Assembly (NCBI GenBank): GCA_037625715.1
Contig: JASJHQ010000078.1
Coordinates: 1 to 64,000, forward strand
From: JABAYQ01 sp018608925
GTDB taxonomy: Bacteria > Bacteroidota > Bacteroidia > Flavobacteriales > UBA7312
Length of the DNA: 64,000 nt
Direction of reading: 5' to 3'
Below, one piece after another: positions 63,523-64,000 of this stretch. Position 1 is the first letter of the stretch. Each line of letters starts with the position of its first letter. The position numbers and the translations under genes were made by a program. The notes under the pieces were generated by a model. That model searched no databases. It was given only the letters and a program-made list of their open reading frames with translations, and was not told the DNA's origin.

Positions 63523-64000
63523 TATAATTTAGTAATTCATTTAGTCCCGTCAAAACCAAATCAGGGGCTGCAAAGATGCTATTTTTTAATTCTTTATCAA
63601 AAAATTTAGCATCACCACCAGTTAATATTATTTGCAGATCAGGATAATCGGATTTATAACGATTAATTATGCCATCTATTTCACAAATCATACCATTTAT
63701 TACTCCCGATAGAATAGCGCTTTCGGTGCTATGACCAACAAGAGGATGTTCAATGCTAGGGCTTACTAATGGCAATTTTGAGGTTTGTTGGTGCAAGCTT
63801 TTAAAGCGCATATTTAGACCTGGAGAGATAGAACCTCCCAAATAAACGCCATCTTTTGTAAGTATATCGTAGGTAATGCAAGTACCAGAATCGATAGTTA
63901 ATACGTTTTTTTCAGGAAATAATGCCCCTGCTGCCACCACTGCTGCAAGCCTATCCATGCCTAAAGTTTTAGGAGTAGTACTTTTATTTACAATAGGTAT
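63506..64000 (-). CDS. coaX: Type III pantothenate kinase CoaX, C-terminal part (cut by window edge)
   Basis: The reading frame continues without a stop to the window edge, so the listed 165 codons are only the C-terminal two-thirds of a protein usually about 240-260 residues long. Seen: TPKTLGMDRLAAVVAAGALFP (key residues P-TLG-DRLA), LTIDSGTCITYDIL with the conserved DxGTxxTxD, GGSISPGLNMRFKSLHQQTSKLPLV and ILTGGDAKFF. CoaX phosphorylates pantothenate, the first step of coenzyme A synthesis, and is not inhibited by CoA. The N-terminal ATP-binding part lies outside the window. The C-terminus overlaps the outer-membrane barrel gene by 17 bases. Confidence 0.93.
   Translation of the reverse strand: MPIVNKSTTPKTLGMDRLAAVVAAGALFPEKNVLTIDSGTCITYDILTKDGVYLGGSISPGLNMRFKSLHQQTSKLPLVSPSIEHPLVGHSTESAILSGVINGMICEIDGIINRYKSDYPDLQIILTGGDAKFFDKELKNSIFAAPDLVLTGLNELLNYNEANF

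Overview
The window is AT-rich chromosomal DNA from a member of the Bacteroidota, most probably a Flavobacteriales-type marine or freshwater bacterium. Three things point there: a porP/sprF-gldK-gldL-gldM-gldN block (type IX secretion and gliding core), a secreted protein with a C-terminal type A sorting domain of that system, and promoters that fit the Bacteroidota pattern TTTG-N19-TAnnTTTG (best example in front of rplU). No rRNA, tRNA, insertion sequence, phage gene or CRISPR array was seen. No gap between genes exceeds about 180 bases.

Layout. (1) 1-14.7 kb, minus strand: one long surface-polysaccharide operon. It starts with four enzymes matching the WbpA-WbpB-WbpD-WbpE route to UDP-2,3-diacetamido-2,3-dideoxyglucuronic acid. 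It continues with three flippase-like proteins, three family 4 glycosyltransferases, two polymerase/ligase-like membrane proteins, a Wzz-like chain-length protein and the start of a lipoprotein cut by the window edge. (2) 14.8-23.9 kb, minus strand: topA, an arginase-fold protein with lost metal ligands, porP/sprF broken by one in-frame TGA, then gldK, gldL, gldM, gldN and a terminator. (3) 24.1-30.3 kb, plus strand: miaB, a sigma-54 activator, lptE, a TPR-like protein and secG, then groES-groEL behind a strong hairpin. (4) 30.4-33.7 kb: heme A synthase and a metal-binding lipoprotein on the minus strand, then an EamA transporter and rplU-rpmA on the plus strand. (5) 33.7-40.7 kb, plus strand: a compact run serS, lipoprotein, TPR protein, DUF4286, rsmA, mgtE, 2-hydroxyacid dehydrogenase. 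(6) 40.6-49.9 kb: a type IX cargo protein, aspartate kinase and a GNAT acetyltransferase (minus), fbp and mfd (plus), a MacB-type permease (minus). (7) 50.0-57.0 kb, plus strand: purH and the rod-shape module mreB-mreC-mreD-mrdA-rodA. (8) 57.1-64 kb, minus strand: coaX (cut by the window edge), an outer-membrane beta-barrel, a TPR protein, lptC, a CorC-type transporter and a PpiD-like foldase.

Taken together, much of the window serves the cell envelope: capsule or O-antigen synthesis, LPS transport (LptC, LptE), the type IX machine and a cargo, periplasmic folding, and peptidoglycan elongation. This is interleaved with housekeeping genes in tightly coupled operons, many with one- to four-base stop/start overlaps.

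The observations most worth a second look are the single in-frame stop in porP/sprF next to intact gldKLMN, the metal-ligand-depleted arginase homologue beside it, the polysaccharide locus with three flippases and two polymerase-like proteins, the 18-bp hairpin just before groES, the histone-H1-like tail on ribosomal protein L21, and an lptC frame whose lipoprotein signal is complete only if translation starts at a non-standard codon. I did not find a clearly new biological system.
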